From positions 29,183 through 93,182 of the forward strand of contig NZ_JPRF03000030.1 of assembly GCF_001188955.3 (NCBI RefSeq): a stretch of 64,000 bases of DNA. Reading direction: 5' to 3'. Position 1 is the first letter of the stretch; each line of letters starts with the position of its first letter. A model generated the notes under the pieces. It saw only the letters and a list, made by a program, of their open reading frames with translations. It had not been told where the DNA came from and ran no database searches. This document shows, one piece after another, positions 24,957 through 33,068 of this stretch. The position numbers and the translations under genes were made by a program. This DNA is from Kitasatospora aureofaciens (lineage in GTDB: Bacteria; Actinomycetota; Actinomycetes; Streptomycetales; Streptomycetaceae).

Positions 24957-26792
24957 GTGAGCAGTGAGGCGATCATGACGGACCGCGGCTGCGACTGCGA
25001 TGGCCCGCACCGCTCCGACCCGCTGCCCGACCTGCGGCTGCAGTCGGTGGTCGAACTCGCCCAGGACATGGCCGGGGCGCTCACCCCGCTGGAGGCCGTC
25101 CGCGCCGCCGCCGCCCGGGCCACCAAGGCGCTCGGCGCGACCATGGCCGCCGTCTCCGTATGGGACCGCGAGTCCGGCCGGCTCCGGGTGCTGGTCAACC
25201 ACGGCGAGCTCGCGCCCGGCGAGGAGGAACTGCCCGAGGACGAGTCGTACCCGGTCGCGGACTTCCCGGAGATCGTCACCTACCTGGAGGAGCGCTGGAG
25301 CACCGGACGGCTGCCGCGCGCCTGGCTGCAGACCGCCGAGAACGACGAGCCGTACACCGGGCACATCCACCCGACCGCCGGCGCGTACTGCCAGGAACGC
25401 GCCGGCGCGCTGCGCCGGCGCGGCCGGGCCTGCTGCGTGGTCGCGCCGATCGTGCTGCACGGACAGGCCTGGGGAGAGCTGTACCTCGCCCGGTCGACCG
25501 GGATGCCCGGGTTCACCGAGGCCGACGCCGACTACGCGACCCTGCTCGCCGCCCAGGTCTCCGCCGGGCTCGCCCAGACCGAGCGCCTCGCCGACCTGCG
25601 CAAACTCGCCTTCTCCGACCCGCTCACCGGCCTCGCCAACCGGCGCGCCGTCGACGCCCGGCTGGAGAGCGCGCTGGAGGCGCACAACCGGGACAACACC
25701 GTGGTCTCGCTGGTGGTCTGCGACGTCAACGGGCTGAAGCGGGTCAACGACCAGCTCGGCCACGAGATGGGCGACCGGCTCCTGGAGCGCTTCGCCCACC
25801 AGCTGTCCCTGGCCGCCGCCAAACTGCCCGGCAGCCTCGCCGCCCGGCTCGGCGGCGACGAGTTCTGCCTGCTCGCGGAGGGGCAGAAGGCCGACGAGGT
25901 GGTCGCCGTCGCCGAGGAACTGTGCGCGCGGGCGCTCGCCCTGTCCGAGGGCGAGGGTGTCGCCTGCGGCGTCGCCTCCACCGGGGACTCCATCGGCCCG
26001 GTCACCACCCCCGACCGGCTCTTCCGGCTCGCCGACGCCGCCCAGTACCGCGCCAAGGCCGCCCGCGCCGCCCACCCGGTGGTCGCCGGGCGCAGCCACG
26101 GCCCCGGCTTCTCGCCCGATCCCACCGTGCTGCTCGCCGACGCCGCCGACCCCCACCACCGCGCCGACGGCCGGCGCGGCCCCGGCGGCCGGGCCGGTGC
26201 GGCCGACCGGCGGCGCTTCCGCGGCGCCGCCCACAGCGCCGACCCGGGGCAGCTGCTCACCGCCGTGCTCTCGGCCCTCGACCAGGCCTCGGCCGCCCGG
26301 GCCGTCCACCCCGCCGACACCCTCGGCAAACTGGTCGTCGTCGCCGAGACCTCCGCCCGGCTGCTCGACGCCGTCGGCTGGTGGGTCTCGTACGTCCCGC
26401 CGGGCTCCCACCTGATGCGCACCTCCCAGCACGCCGTCTACCGGATGACCAGCGGCCCCAGCAGCACCCGCGCCGAGACCCAGCGCGCCCAGATCGAGGC
26501 ACCCGACGCCGTCTTCGACCTCCGCCACTACCCGATGACCCGCCGCGCCGTCCGCGGCGGCGCCTTCGCGCTGCGGGCGGGCGCGGCGGGCAACGACCCG
26601 GCGGAGGAGGCGATGCTCGTCGTCTCCGGCTACCGCGGCATGGTCGCGGCGGGCGGCCAGAACCCGGCGGGCGGCTGGCTGGTCGAGCTGTTCGCCGACG
26701 ACGCCACCCTGCCGCTCGGCCAGGCGGCCTGCGCGATGCGGGCGCTGGTGGCGGTCGCCCTGGCGGGGGCGGCCTCGCCGCCGGTGATGTGA
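24957..26792 (+). CDS. GAF-GGDEF diguanylate cyclase-type protein with unrecognised C-terminal region
   Basis: 611 residues from the GTG at 24957 (ATG at 24975 is an alternative). A GAF-like sensor fills about residues 20-210. The GGDEF domain follows, with an intact GGDEF at 299-303 preceded by ARL, DPLTGLANRR, and CDVNGLKRVND. The usual RxxD inhibitory site five residues before GGDEF is absent. About 220 residues after residue 390 (PHHRADGRRG onward) match no domain I know and contain a Trp-rich WWVSYVPPGSHLM segment. It is predicted to make c-di-GMP, controlling development in Streptomyces. Confidence 0.85.
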   Translation: MSSEAIMTDRGCDCDGPHRSDPLPDLRLQSVVELAQDMAGALTPLEAVRAAAARATKALGATMAAVSVWDRESGRLRVLVNHGELAPGEEELPEDESYPVADFPEIVTYLEERWSTGRLPRAWLQTAENDEPYTGHIHPTAGAYCQERAGALRRRGRACCVVAPIVLHGQAWGELYLARSTGMPGFTEADADYATLLAAQVSAGLAQTERLADLRKLAFSDPLTGLANRRAVDARLESALEAHNRDNTVVSLVVCDVNGLKRVNDQLGHEMGDRLLERFAHQLSLAAAKLPGSLAARLGGDEFCLLAEGQKADEVVAVAEELCARALALSEGEGVACGVASTGDSIGPVTTPDRLFRLADAAQYRAKAARAAHPVVAGRSHGPGFSPDPTVLLADAADPHHRADGRRGPGGRAGAADRRRFRGAAHSADPGQLLTAVLSALDQASAARAVHPADTLGKLVVVAETSARLLDAVGWWVSYVPPGSHLMRTSQHAVYRMTSGPSSTRAETQRAQIEAPDAVFDLRHYPMTRRAVRGGAFALRAGAAGNDPAEEAMLVVSGYRGMVAAGGQNPAGGWLVELFADDATLPLGQAACAMRALVAVALAGAASPPVM

Positions 26793-27115
26793 CGGCGGGG
26801 GTTGTTGTCGGGGGTGGGGGCTCTCGGGAGAGTGGGTGGCGCCGGGACGGTTCCGGGGGTGGCCGCTCGCCCGCAACGCCCCCTTCCGCAGCCACCCCCT
26901 CCACCGCCCCTCCCGCAGCGCGTCCCTCTCGCCTTGGTCGGGTGAGAGGGGTGGGGGGTGCTTGGTGGGCGCGCGGGGCGTTGCCCGCGCGCCCACGGAG
27001 GGGGATGTGCCGGTTCGGTGACCGGGGTGTCGCGGCTGGGTCGCGGTTGAGGGTACGGGGTGTCCTGGTGGGGGGCGGGGTGGGATGGTGTCGGGGCTGG
27101 ACCGGGGAGCAGGGG
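26793..27115. other. Intergenic region, no gene seen
   Basis: 323 bases of strongly G-rich sequence after the GGDEF gene. Apart from the hairpin at 26965-26996 I see nothing that looks like a gene or operator. Confidence 0.6.
26965..26996. terminator. Terminator hairpin after the GGDEF gene
   Basis: A perfect 13-base-pair stem (26965-26977 with 26984-26996) with a six-base loop lies 172 bases after the stop codon. Confidence 0.7.
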
Positions 27116-27121
27116 GTGACC

Positions 27122-27499
27122 ATGGGCGGACGGCTGGTGGGTGCGGCGGTGACCGGGGTGCTGGTGCTGGGCGGCGGGGTGGCGGGGGCCGGGCCCGCGT
27201 CGGCGGTGCCGGTGGTGCGAGTGGTGCCGGTGGTGCGGGCGGCGGGGCAGGTCGGTACGGCGTCGGCGGGGGCGACCGGTCCGGCGGCTGTGCGGACGGC
27301 GCGGGTCGGGCTGCGGGCGCATCAGATCACCCACGCGTCCTCGCGGCACAAGCGCAAGACCCGGCGCAGCGTGGTCGGCCGGGCGCTCGACGCGGTTTTC
27401 GGCTGGCTCGCCTTCGCCGTGCTGCTGGTCGTGCTGTTGGTGGTACTCGCGGTGTACGCGGTCAGGCGTCGGAGGTCCCGCTGGCGGCAGGGTGGTTGA
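27122..27499 (+). CDS. Small secreted or membrane protein of unknown function
   Basis: 125 residues. An N-terminal signal-like segment (MGGRLVGAAVTGVLVLGGG, cleavage likely near PASA) is followed by Val/Ala-rich sequence, a basic patch (SSRHKRKTRRS) and a C-terminal membrane helix FGWLAFAVLLVVLLVVLAVYAV with a positive tail. The GTG ACC ATG start cluster is preceded by GGAGCAGGGG. The last 38 bases overlap the 3' end of the convergent TetR gene. No family is recognised; the codon pattern and both hydrophobic segments support a real gene. Confidence 0.6.
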   Translation: MGGRLVGAAVTGVLVLGGGVAGAGPASAVPVVRVVPVVRAAGQVGTASAGATGPAAVRTARVGLRAHQITHASSRHKRKTRRSVVGRALDAVFGWLAFAVLLVVLLVVLAVYAVRRRRSRWRQGG

Positions 27500-28082
27500 G
27501 GGCCCGTAGGGCGGCGTCGACCAGGCGGTCCGCGTGCTCGTGGGTGAGCGGGCCGAGCCGGTACTGCCAGCGGTAGTAGAGCGGTCCGTAGACCAGTTCG
27601 ACGGCGAGGTCGAGGTCGGCGTCGGGGGCGAGTTGGCCGGCCTCGCGGGCGGCCCGGAGGCGGTCGCGGGTGACTTCCAGTAGCGGGTCCAGCAGGCGGG
27701 TGCGGTACTCGGAGTGCAGCACCGGGTCGTTGAGGAGCTCGGCGATGATGGCGCGATAGGTGCGGTCGGCGCGCGGGTCGGTGAGTTCGTCGCTGGTGGG
27801 GCGCAGGACGGCCCGCAGGTCGGCGGCGAGGTCGCCGGTGTCGGGGAGGGCGAGGCCGCCCTCGTGCTGGTTGACGGCGAGGAAGGCGTCGAAGACCACG
27901 GCGCCCTTTGAGGGCCACCACCGGTAGATGGTCTGCTTGCCGACGCCGGCCCGGGCGGCGATCGCCTCGATGGTCAGCTTGCCGTAGCCGACTTCGGCGA
28001 CGAGCTCGGCGGCGGCGGTGAGGACGGCGGCGCGGGCGCGTTCGCTGCGGCGGGCGGGGTCGGGGGCGGTTCTGGAGGCCAT
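27462..28082 (-). CDS. TetR-family repressor next to a glycosyltransferase
   Basis: 206 residues. The N-terminal helix-turn-helix covers about 15-65 (LVAEVGYGKLTIEAIAARAG, VGKQTIYRWWPSKGAV), and a ligand-binding domain of the TetR_C type with WQYRLGPLTHEH follows. It is divergent from the macrolide glycosyltransferase gene, with a perfect CGAGACG/CGTCTCG operator candidate in the 97-base gap. The usual logic is a ligand-relieved repressor controlling its neighbour, so it probably responds to a compound handled by the glycosyltransferase. Confidence 0.88.
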   Translation of the reverse strand: MASRTAPDPARRSERARAAVLTAAAELVAEVGYGKLTIEAIAARAGVGKQTIYRWWPSKGAVVFDAFLAVNQHEGGLALPDTGDLAADLRAVLRPTSDELTDPRADRTYRAIIAELLNDPVLHSEYRTRLLDPLLEVTRDRLRAAREAGQLAPDADLDLAVELVYGPLYYRWQYRLGPLTHEHADRLVDAALRALNHPAASGTSDA

Positions 28083-28110
28083 GGGAAAAGTCTATGCGAG
28101 ATGACGAGAC

Positions 28111-28152
28111 GAGACGTATTGTCTTACTGTTCCTGCGAGACGGAACGTCTCG
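28111..28152. promoter_or_regulatory. Operator candidates between tetR and the glycosyltransferase gene
   Basis: CGAGACG-GAA-CGTCTCG (28136-28152) is a perfect 17-base inverted repeat. A weaker GAGAC-N5-GTCTT repeat (28111-28125) sits 25 bases away. Both are in the divergent gap and suit a TetR dimer. Confidence 0.65.
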
Positions 28153-28179
28153 TCTTCATCGCTTTCCCCGGAGGTGCAC

Positions 28180-29370
28180 ATGAACCGCCCCGCACACATC
28201 CTGATGGTCTCCGTTCCGGCGCACGGGCACGTCAACCCCAGCCTCGCCGTGATCACCGAGCTGGTCGCCCGGGGGTACCGGGTCAGTTACGTCAACGACC
28301 CGTCCTTCCGCGAGATCGTCGAGTCCACCGGGGCGTCCTTCGTCCCGTACGCGACCGCGCTGCCGCTCACCGACGACCCGGCCGGCTGGCCGGAGGACCC
28401 GGTGGCGATCCAGGAGGTGTTCCTGGACGACGCGCTGTCGATGTGGTCCGCCCTGCTGGAGGCCTTCGAGGACGACCACCCCGACCTGGTGCTCTACGAC
28501 ATCGCGGGCTTCGCCGGGCGGGCGCTCGGCGAACGGCTGGGCGTGCCGGTGGTGCAGCTGTCCTCCAGCTTCGTCGGCTGGGACGGCGGCGAAGAGGACC
28601 TGGCCGAGGTCTTCGAGGCGATCCGCAGTGGCCCCGGCGGCCCCGAGCACCACCGGCGGTTCGCCGACTGGCTGGCCGGGGCCGGCGCGGTGCAGCGGGA
28701 CGTCGAGGCCTTCAAGAACCGCCCCGAGCGGTGCATCGCGCTCGTCCCGCGGGCGCTCCAGCCCAACGCGGACCGGGTGGACGAGCGGCGGGTCAGCTTC
28801 GTCGGGCCCTGCTTCGGCGACCGTGCCCACCAGGGGCGGTGGGAGCGCCCGGCGGGCGCCGAGAAGGTGCTGCTGGTCTCGCTGGGCTCGGCCTACACCA
28901 ACCAGCCCGCGTTCTACCGGGCGTGCATCGAGGCCTTCGGCGACCTGCCGGGCTGGCACACCGTGCTGCAGATAGGCCGGCACACCGACCTGGCGGCGCT
29001 GGGCGAGGTGCCGGACACCGTGGAGGTGCACCGGTGGGTGCCGCAGCTGTCGGTGCTCGCCCAGGCGGACGCCTTCGTCACCCACGCGGGCATGGGCGGC
29101 TCCAGCGAGGGGCTGTTCCACGCGGTGCCGATGATCGCCGTGCCGCAGGCTGTCGACCAGTTCGCCAACGCGGACGCGCTGGTCGGCCTCGGCGTGGCGC
29201 GCCGGTTGGACACCGAGCAGGCCACCGCGGAGGCGCTGCGCGCCGCGCTGCTGGAGCTGGTCGACGATCCGGCGGTGGCCGAGCGGCTGGCGGTGCTGTC
29301 CGCCGCGGGCCGGGCCGAGGGTGGCACCGTGCGGGCAGTGGACCTGATCGAGGCCGAGCTGAAGGGTTAG
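28180..29370 (+). CDS. MGT-family (macrolide-type) glycosyltransferase
   Basis: 396 residues, GT-B fold of family GT1. The N-terminal half has SVPAHGHVNPSLAVITEL, typical of OleD/MGT enzymes. The C-terminal half carries LVSLGSAYTNQ, VHRWVPQLSVLAQADAFVTHAG and GSSEGLFHAVPMIAVPQAVDQ, the UDP-sugar binding signature. It transfers a sugar from UDP-glucose to a small acceptor; characterised relatives inactivate macrolides by glycosylation. The ATG at 28180 has a GGAGG site. Control by the divergent TetR suggests a detoxification or self-resistance role, not proven. Confidence 0.9.
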   Translation: MNRPAHILMVSVPAHGHVNPSLAVITELVARGYRVSYVNDPSFREIVESTGASFVPYATALPLTDDPAGWPEDPVAIQEVFLDDALSMWSALLEAFEDDHPDLVLYDIAGFAGRALGERLGVPVVQLSSSFVGWDGGEEDLAEVFEAIRSGPGGPEHHRRFADWLAGAGAVQRDVEAFKNRPERCIALVPRALQPNADRVDERRVSFVGPCFGDRAHQGRWERPAGAEKVLLVSLGSAYTNQPAFYRACIEAFGDLPGWHTVLQIGRHTDLAALGEVPDTVEVHRWVPQLSVLAQADAFVTHAGMGGSSEGLFHAVPMIAVPQAVDQFANADALVGLGVARRLDTEQATAEALRAALLELVDDPAVAERLAVLSAAGRAEGGTVRAVDLIEAELKG

Positions 29371-29384
29371 TCGCTGGGAGCGGC

Positions 29385-29411
29385 CCCCCGGGGGGAGTGG
29401 ACCCCCGGGGG
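29385..29411. terminator. Hairpin after the glycosyltransferase gene
   Basis: Two copies of the self-complementary CCCCCGGGGG (29385-29394 and 29402-29411) can pair as a 10-base-pair stem with a seven-base loop, 15 bases after the stop codon. Confidence 0.65.
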
Positions 29412-29491
29412 TGCGGCACGGATCCGGGCATCGGAGAATCCGGATCGGATGGTGGGCAGCTGTTGTCATATCTCCATTCACCTGATGTGAT

Positions 29492-29511
29492 TGTGTATAT
29501 GGATATGCACA
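29492..29511. promoter_or_regulatory. Imperfect palindrome overlapping the hutH start codon
   Basis: TGTGTATAT-GG-ATATGCACA pairs at eight of nine positions, is AT-rich within a GC-rich genome, and covers the ATG at 29499. There is no ribosome-binding site, so a leaderless mRNA and an operator at the start are both possible. Confidence 0.5.
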
Positions 29512-31082
29512 GTGCTGTGGCCCCCGACGCTCCGCTGGTCCAGGTCGGTAAGGCCGACGTCAGTGCGGAGGACGTGCTGGCCGTCGCCCGGGGCAACGCC
29601 CGGGTCGAGATCGGTCCCGACGCGCTCGCCGAGATGGCGGCCGCCCGCGCGCGGATCGACGCCCTCGCGGCCGAGCCGCGCCCCGTCTACGGCGTGTCGA
29701 CCGGCTTCGGCGCGCTCGCCGTCCGGCACATCAGCCCCGAGCTGCGTGCCCAGCTGCAGCGCTCGCTGGTCCGCTCGCACGCGGCCGGCATGGGCCCGGC
29801 GGTCGAGCGCGAGGTGGTCCGCGCGCTGATGTTCCTCCGGATGAAGACGCTGGCCTCCGGCCGCACCGGCGTCCGCCCGCTGGTCGCCCAGACCATGGCC
29901 GCCCTGCTCAACGCGGGCATCACCCCGGTGGTGCGCGAGTTCGGCTCGCTCGGCTGCTCCGGCGACCTCGCGCCGCTGTCGCACTGCGCCCTGGTGCTGA
30001 TGGGCGAGGGCACCGCCACCGGCCCGGACGGTGTGGAGAAGCCCGTCGCCGAGCTGCTGGCCGCCGCCGGGATCGAGCCGGTCGAGCTGCTGGAGAAGGA
30101 GGGCCTGGCCCTCATCAACGGCACCGACGGCATGCTCGGCATGCTCGTGATGGCCATCGCCGACCTGCAGCGCCTGTTCACCACCGCCGACATCACCGCC
30201 GCGATGACCCTGGAGGCGCTGCTCGGCACCGACAAGGTGCTCGCCCCCGAGCTGCACGCCCCGATACGCCCGCACCCGGGCCAGGCGCTCAGCGCCGCCA
30301 ACATGCTCGCCGTGCTCAAGGGCTCCGGCCTCACCGGCCACCACCAGGACGACGCGCCGCGAGTCCAGGACGCCTACTCGATCCGCTGCGCCCCGCAGGT
30401 CGCCGGGGCCGGCCGGGACACCCTGGCGCACGCCCAGCTGGTCGCCTCGCGCGAGCTCGCCGCCTCGGTGGACAACCCGGTGGTGCTGCCGGACGGCCGG
30501 GTGGAGTCCAACGGCAACTTCCACGGTGCGCCGGTGGCGTACGTGCTGGACTTCCTCGCCATCGCCGCCGCCGACCTCGGCTCGATCTCCGAGCGCCGCA
30601 CCGACCGGCTGCTCGACAAGGCCCGCTCGCACGGCCTGCCGGCCTTCCTGGCCGACGACCCGGGCGTGGACTCCGGCCTGATGATCGCCCAGTACACCCA
30701 GGCGGCGCTGGTCAGCGAGAACAAGCGGCTCGCCGTCCCGGCCTCGGTCGACTCGATCCCGTCCTCCGCGATGCAGGAGGACCACGTGTCGATGGGCTGG
30801 TCGGCCGCCCGCAAGCTGCGCCAGGCCGTCGAGAACCTCGGCCGCATCCTCGCCGTCGAACTGACCGCCGCAGCCCGCGCGCTGGAGATCCGTCAGCAGG
30901 CCGACGCCTCGGGCGGGCTGGCCCCGGCCACCGCGGCCGCGATGGCCGCCGCCCGTGAGGCGGGGGTCGGCGGCGCCGGCCGCGACCGCTTCCTCTCGCC
31001 GGACCTGGAGGCCGCCGCCGCGCTGGTCGCCTCCGGGGACCTGGTGCGGGCGGTCGAGCGGGTCACCGGCCCGCTGGCCTGA
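29499..31082 (+). CDS. hutH: Histidine ammonia-lyase HutH
   Basis: 527 residues from the ATG giving MDMHSAV, the start known for streptomycete HutH. It deaminates L-histidine to urocanate, the first step of histidine use. The electrophilic MIO group would form from Cys153-Ser154-Gly155 in GSLGCSGDLAPLSH; streptomycete enzymes have CSG where most have ASG. Other family motifs are YGVSTGFGALA, NGTDGMLGML and SSAMQEDHVSMGWSAARKL. The remaining hut genes are 5.4 kb downstream beyond the defence-like island. The larger open frame upstream is not coding. Confidence 0.95.
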   Translation: MDMHSAVAPDAPLVQVGKADVSAEDVLAVARGNARVEIGPDALAEMAAARARIDALAAEPRPVYGVSTGFGALAVRHISPELRAQLQRSLVRSHAAGMGPAVEREVVRALMFLRMKTLASGRTGVRPLVAQTMAALLNAGITPVVREFGSLGCSGDLAPLSHCALVLMGEGTATGPDGVEKPVAELLAAAGIEPVELLEKEGLALINGTDGMLGMLVMAIADLQRLFTTADITAAMTLEALLGTDKVLAPELHAPIRPHPGQALSAANMLAVLKGSGLTGHHQDDAPRVQDAYSIRCAPQVAGAGRDTLAHAQLVASRELAASVDNPVVLPDGRVESNGNFHGAPVAYVLDFLAIAAADLGSISERRTDRLLDKARSHGLPAFLADDPGVDSGLMIAQYTQAALVSENKRLAVPASVDSIPSSAMQEDHVSMGWSAARKLRQAVENLGRILAVELTAAARALEIRQQADASGGLAPATAAAMAAAREAGVGGAGRDRFLSPDLEAAAALVASGDLVRAVERVTGPLA

Positions 31083-31088
31083 GTTGTC

Positions 31089-31145
31089 CCGGACGCGGGG
31101 CGGCCGGGGCTCAGTCCCAGTCGCCCCGCGTCCGGCGCTCGTCCC
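31089..31145. terminator. Long-loop hairpin between hutH and the convergent membrane protein gene
   Basis: A perfect 14-base-pair stem (31089-31102 with 31132-31145) with a 29-base loop overlaps the 3' end of the minus-strand gene. It could end transcription from both sides. Confidence 0.6.
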
Positions 31146-31539
31146 GGTCGCGGCGGTTGCCCAGGGCCGCGGCGAAGTTGACCCCGACGATGCCCGCCCA
31201 GCAGGCGAGCAGGCCGGCGAAGCCACCGCTGCCGGGGTTGCTCGCGATCGCGGTCAGCGGGATGCCGAAGGCCAGCGAGACCACCGCCATCCGGTTGCCG
31301 GCCCGGCCAGGGGCCCAGCCGCGGTGGTGGTGGCGCCGGCTCCGGTCCCTGTCCCGGTGGTCGGGCTCGTAGTCGTCCAGCCGTGCGGCCACCGAACGCT
31401 CCACCCGGGCGTCCAGGCGGGCGTCGAGGCGCTTCATGAAGGAGTCGACGAGCTCCTCCTCGTACTCCTTGCCGAGCTCCTTGCGGGCCTGCAGGGTGGC
31501 GTCGAGGTCGCGCCGAAGTTCGTCCTGGCGAGTGTCCAT
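31111..31539 (-). CDS. Small membrane protein with N-terminal coiled region, unknown function
   Basis: 142 residues from the ATG at 31539. A highly charged helical N-terminus (DELRRDLDATLQARKELGKEYEEELVDSF, read over its length) of about 60 residues is followed by an RHHHRGW segment. Two hydrophobic stretches near residues 86-127 (MAVVSLAFGIPLTAIASN and GFAGLLACWAGIVGVNFAAAL) come before a basic-acidic tail. It looks like a cytoplasmic coiled region anchored by a membrane hairpin. No family function is recognised. It is convergent with hutH and divergent from the RpiR-type regulator. Confidence 0.7.
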   Translation of the reverse strand: MDTRQDELRRDLDATLQARKELGKEYEEELVDSFMKRLDARLDARVERSVAARLDDYEPDHRDRDRSRRHHHRGWAPGRAGNRMAVVSLAFGIPLTAIASNPGSGGFAGLLACWAGIVGVNFAAALGNRRDRDERRTRGDWD

Positions 31540-31767
31540 GCCAGTAGCGTGGGGCCGCCGGCCGGCCCGGTCCATCCGTTCGCGGGGGGAATCCGGGCGG
31601 GGTCAGGGAGAAATCAGGGTTACCCCGAGGCCGGTGCCCGGCCCCCGGCCCGGTGCCCGATCATGGGGACGTCCGTGCGACGTCCCGCCGTACGAGACGT
31701 CTTTGCCAGGGGCGGCGCGCTGCTGCACAGTCGTCGTTCCGAACGCTCGCATCCGGAGGTAGAGCTG

Positions 31768-32637
31768 ATGACCGCCACCGACGAGGCCGGTACCGTCGGC
31801 CCCTCCGCCCGGCTGCTCCAGCTGTTCGAGGGGCACCGGCTGACGCCCACCCAGCGGCGGATCGCCCACTCGCTGGTCCGGCACGCCGGCGAGGCGCCGT
31901 TCCTGTCCAGCGTCGAGGTCGCCGAACTCGCCGGGGTCAGCCAGCCCTCCGTCACCCGCTTCGCGGTCGCCCTCGGGTACGACGGCTACCCGGCGCTGCG
32001 CAAGCAGCTGCGCGAACTCGGCGCGGGCGAGCCGGCCGCACCGGAGACCCCGGACGACGCCGTGCGCAACGAGCACCAGCAGGCCGTGCTGGCCGAGATC
32101 GAGCACCTGCGCCACCTCGCCGAACTGCTCGCCGACCCCGAGCCGATCATCCGGGCCGCCCGGCTGCTCGCCGCCTCCCGCCCGCTGCCGGTGCTCGGTC
32201 TGCGGGCGGCCTCGGCACAGGCGCGCGGCTTCGCGTACTTCGCGGCCAAGGTGCACCCGGACGTCCGGCTGCTGGACGAGGGCGGCAGCATGCTCGCCGA
32301 CCGGCTGGAACAGGCCACCGCGGCGGGTGCCACCGCGCTGCTGTGCTTCGCCCTGCCGCGCTACCCGCGGGAGTTGATGGACGCCCTGGTGGTGGCCCGG
32401 GAGTGCGGGCTGACCGTGCTCACCGTGGCCGACAGCGCCTTCTCGCCGGTGGCCAAGCTCTCCGACCTGATGCTGCCGGCCGCCGTCGGCACCGGGCTGG
32501 TCTTCGACACCGCCTGCGCGCCGATGATGCTCGGCCGGGTGCTGCTGCAGACCATGTGCGACGAACTCCCCGGCGCGGAGGCCCGGTTGGAGGCGGTCGA
32601 ACACGCGGCGGCGGCGCGGGGGCTGTTCTTGGAATAG
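31768..32637 (+). CDS. MurR/RpiR-family regulator with SIS domain, possible hut regulator
   Basis: 289 residues from the ATG after GGAGG. The N-terminal RpiR-type helix-turn-helix covers about 15-90 (LTPTQRRIAHSLVRHAG, VAELAGVSQPSVTRFAVALGY). The SIS sugar-isomerase-like domain covers about 120-260 (GLRAASAQARGFAYFA, LLCFALPRYPRELMDAL). Such proteins bind a phosphorylated sugar or another small effector. The gene sits between hutH and hutU, so control of histidine degradation is plausible. No common operator was found upstream of hutH and hutU by eye. Confidence 0.85.
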   Translation: MTATDEAGTVGPSARLLQLFEGHRLTPTQRRIAHSLVRHAGEAPFLSSVEVAELAGVSQPSVTRFAVALGYDGYPALRKQLRELGAGEPAAPETPDDAVRNEHQQAVLAEIEHLRHLAELLADPEPIIRAARLLAASRPLPVLGLRAASAQARGFAYFAAKVHPDVRLLDEGGSMLADRLEQATAAGATALLCFALPRYPRELMDALVVARECGLTVLTVADSAFSPVAKLSDLMLPAAVGTGLVFDTACAPMMLGRVLLQTMCDELPGAEARLEAVEHAAAARGLFLE

Positions 32638-32727
32638 GCGCGGCCTGGAATGAGCACAGCCTCGACATGAGGCCGGGGGAGTACTTGCCACGAACCCGGG
32701 CATCCCCTAATGCAGGGGGTGCCGCCC

Positions 32728-33051
32728 ATGCGCGTGATCCACGAGATGAAGTTCGTCGCCCGCCTGGCCTCGGGTGCCGACGAATGGTCCTGCCCCGCCT
32801 GCGGACGCCGCGTCACCCTGCGGCGCCTGCCCGAACCCGAACTGACCGTCCTCGACCCGGGCGACGAGTCCGCCGTCCACGTCGGCGTCATCGAACCCGA
32901 CGCCCGCGCCACCGCGGCCGCCGAGAAGTACGGCCTCGGTCCGGTCCAGAACATCCCCCGCCCGCCCTCCCCGCCCGCCCCCGACGCCGCCGACCGCCGC
33001 TGGCTCGCCGAGATCGGCATCGACTGGGACGGCGGCGACGCCGCGGCGTGA
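32728..33051 (+). CDS. Small protein with a zinc-ribbon-like CPAC motif, unknown function
   Basis: 107 residues from the ATG at 32728, which follows AGGGGGT; an ATG six codons upstream has no such site. The segment SCPACGRRVTL provides one CxxC knuckle but no second pair is visible. A Pro-rich linker precedes the acidic end (LAEIGIDWDGGDAAA). The 3' end is 18 bases from the convergent hsdS-like gene, at the left border of the defence-like island. Function unknown. Confidence 0.6.
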   Translation: MRVIHEMKFVARLASGADEWSCPACGRRVTLRRLPEPELTVLDPGDESAVHVGVIEPDARATAAAEKYGLGPVQNIPRPPSPPAPDAADRRWLAEIGIDWDGGDAAA

Positions 33052-33068
33052 CGAGAGGACCGGCGCGC

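Noticed and set aside
28101..29498. Long open frame in front of hutH, antisense and out-of-frame over the glycosyltransferase gene
   Set aside because: It is a GC-rich shadow of the glycosyltransferase; the HutH family starts at the ATG at 29499.
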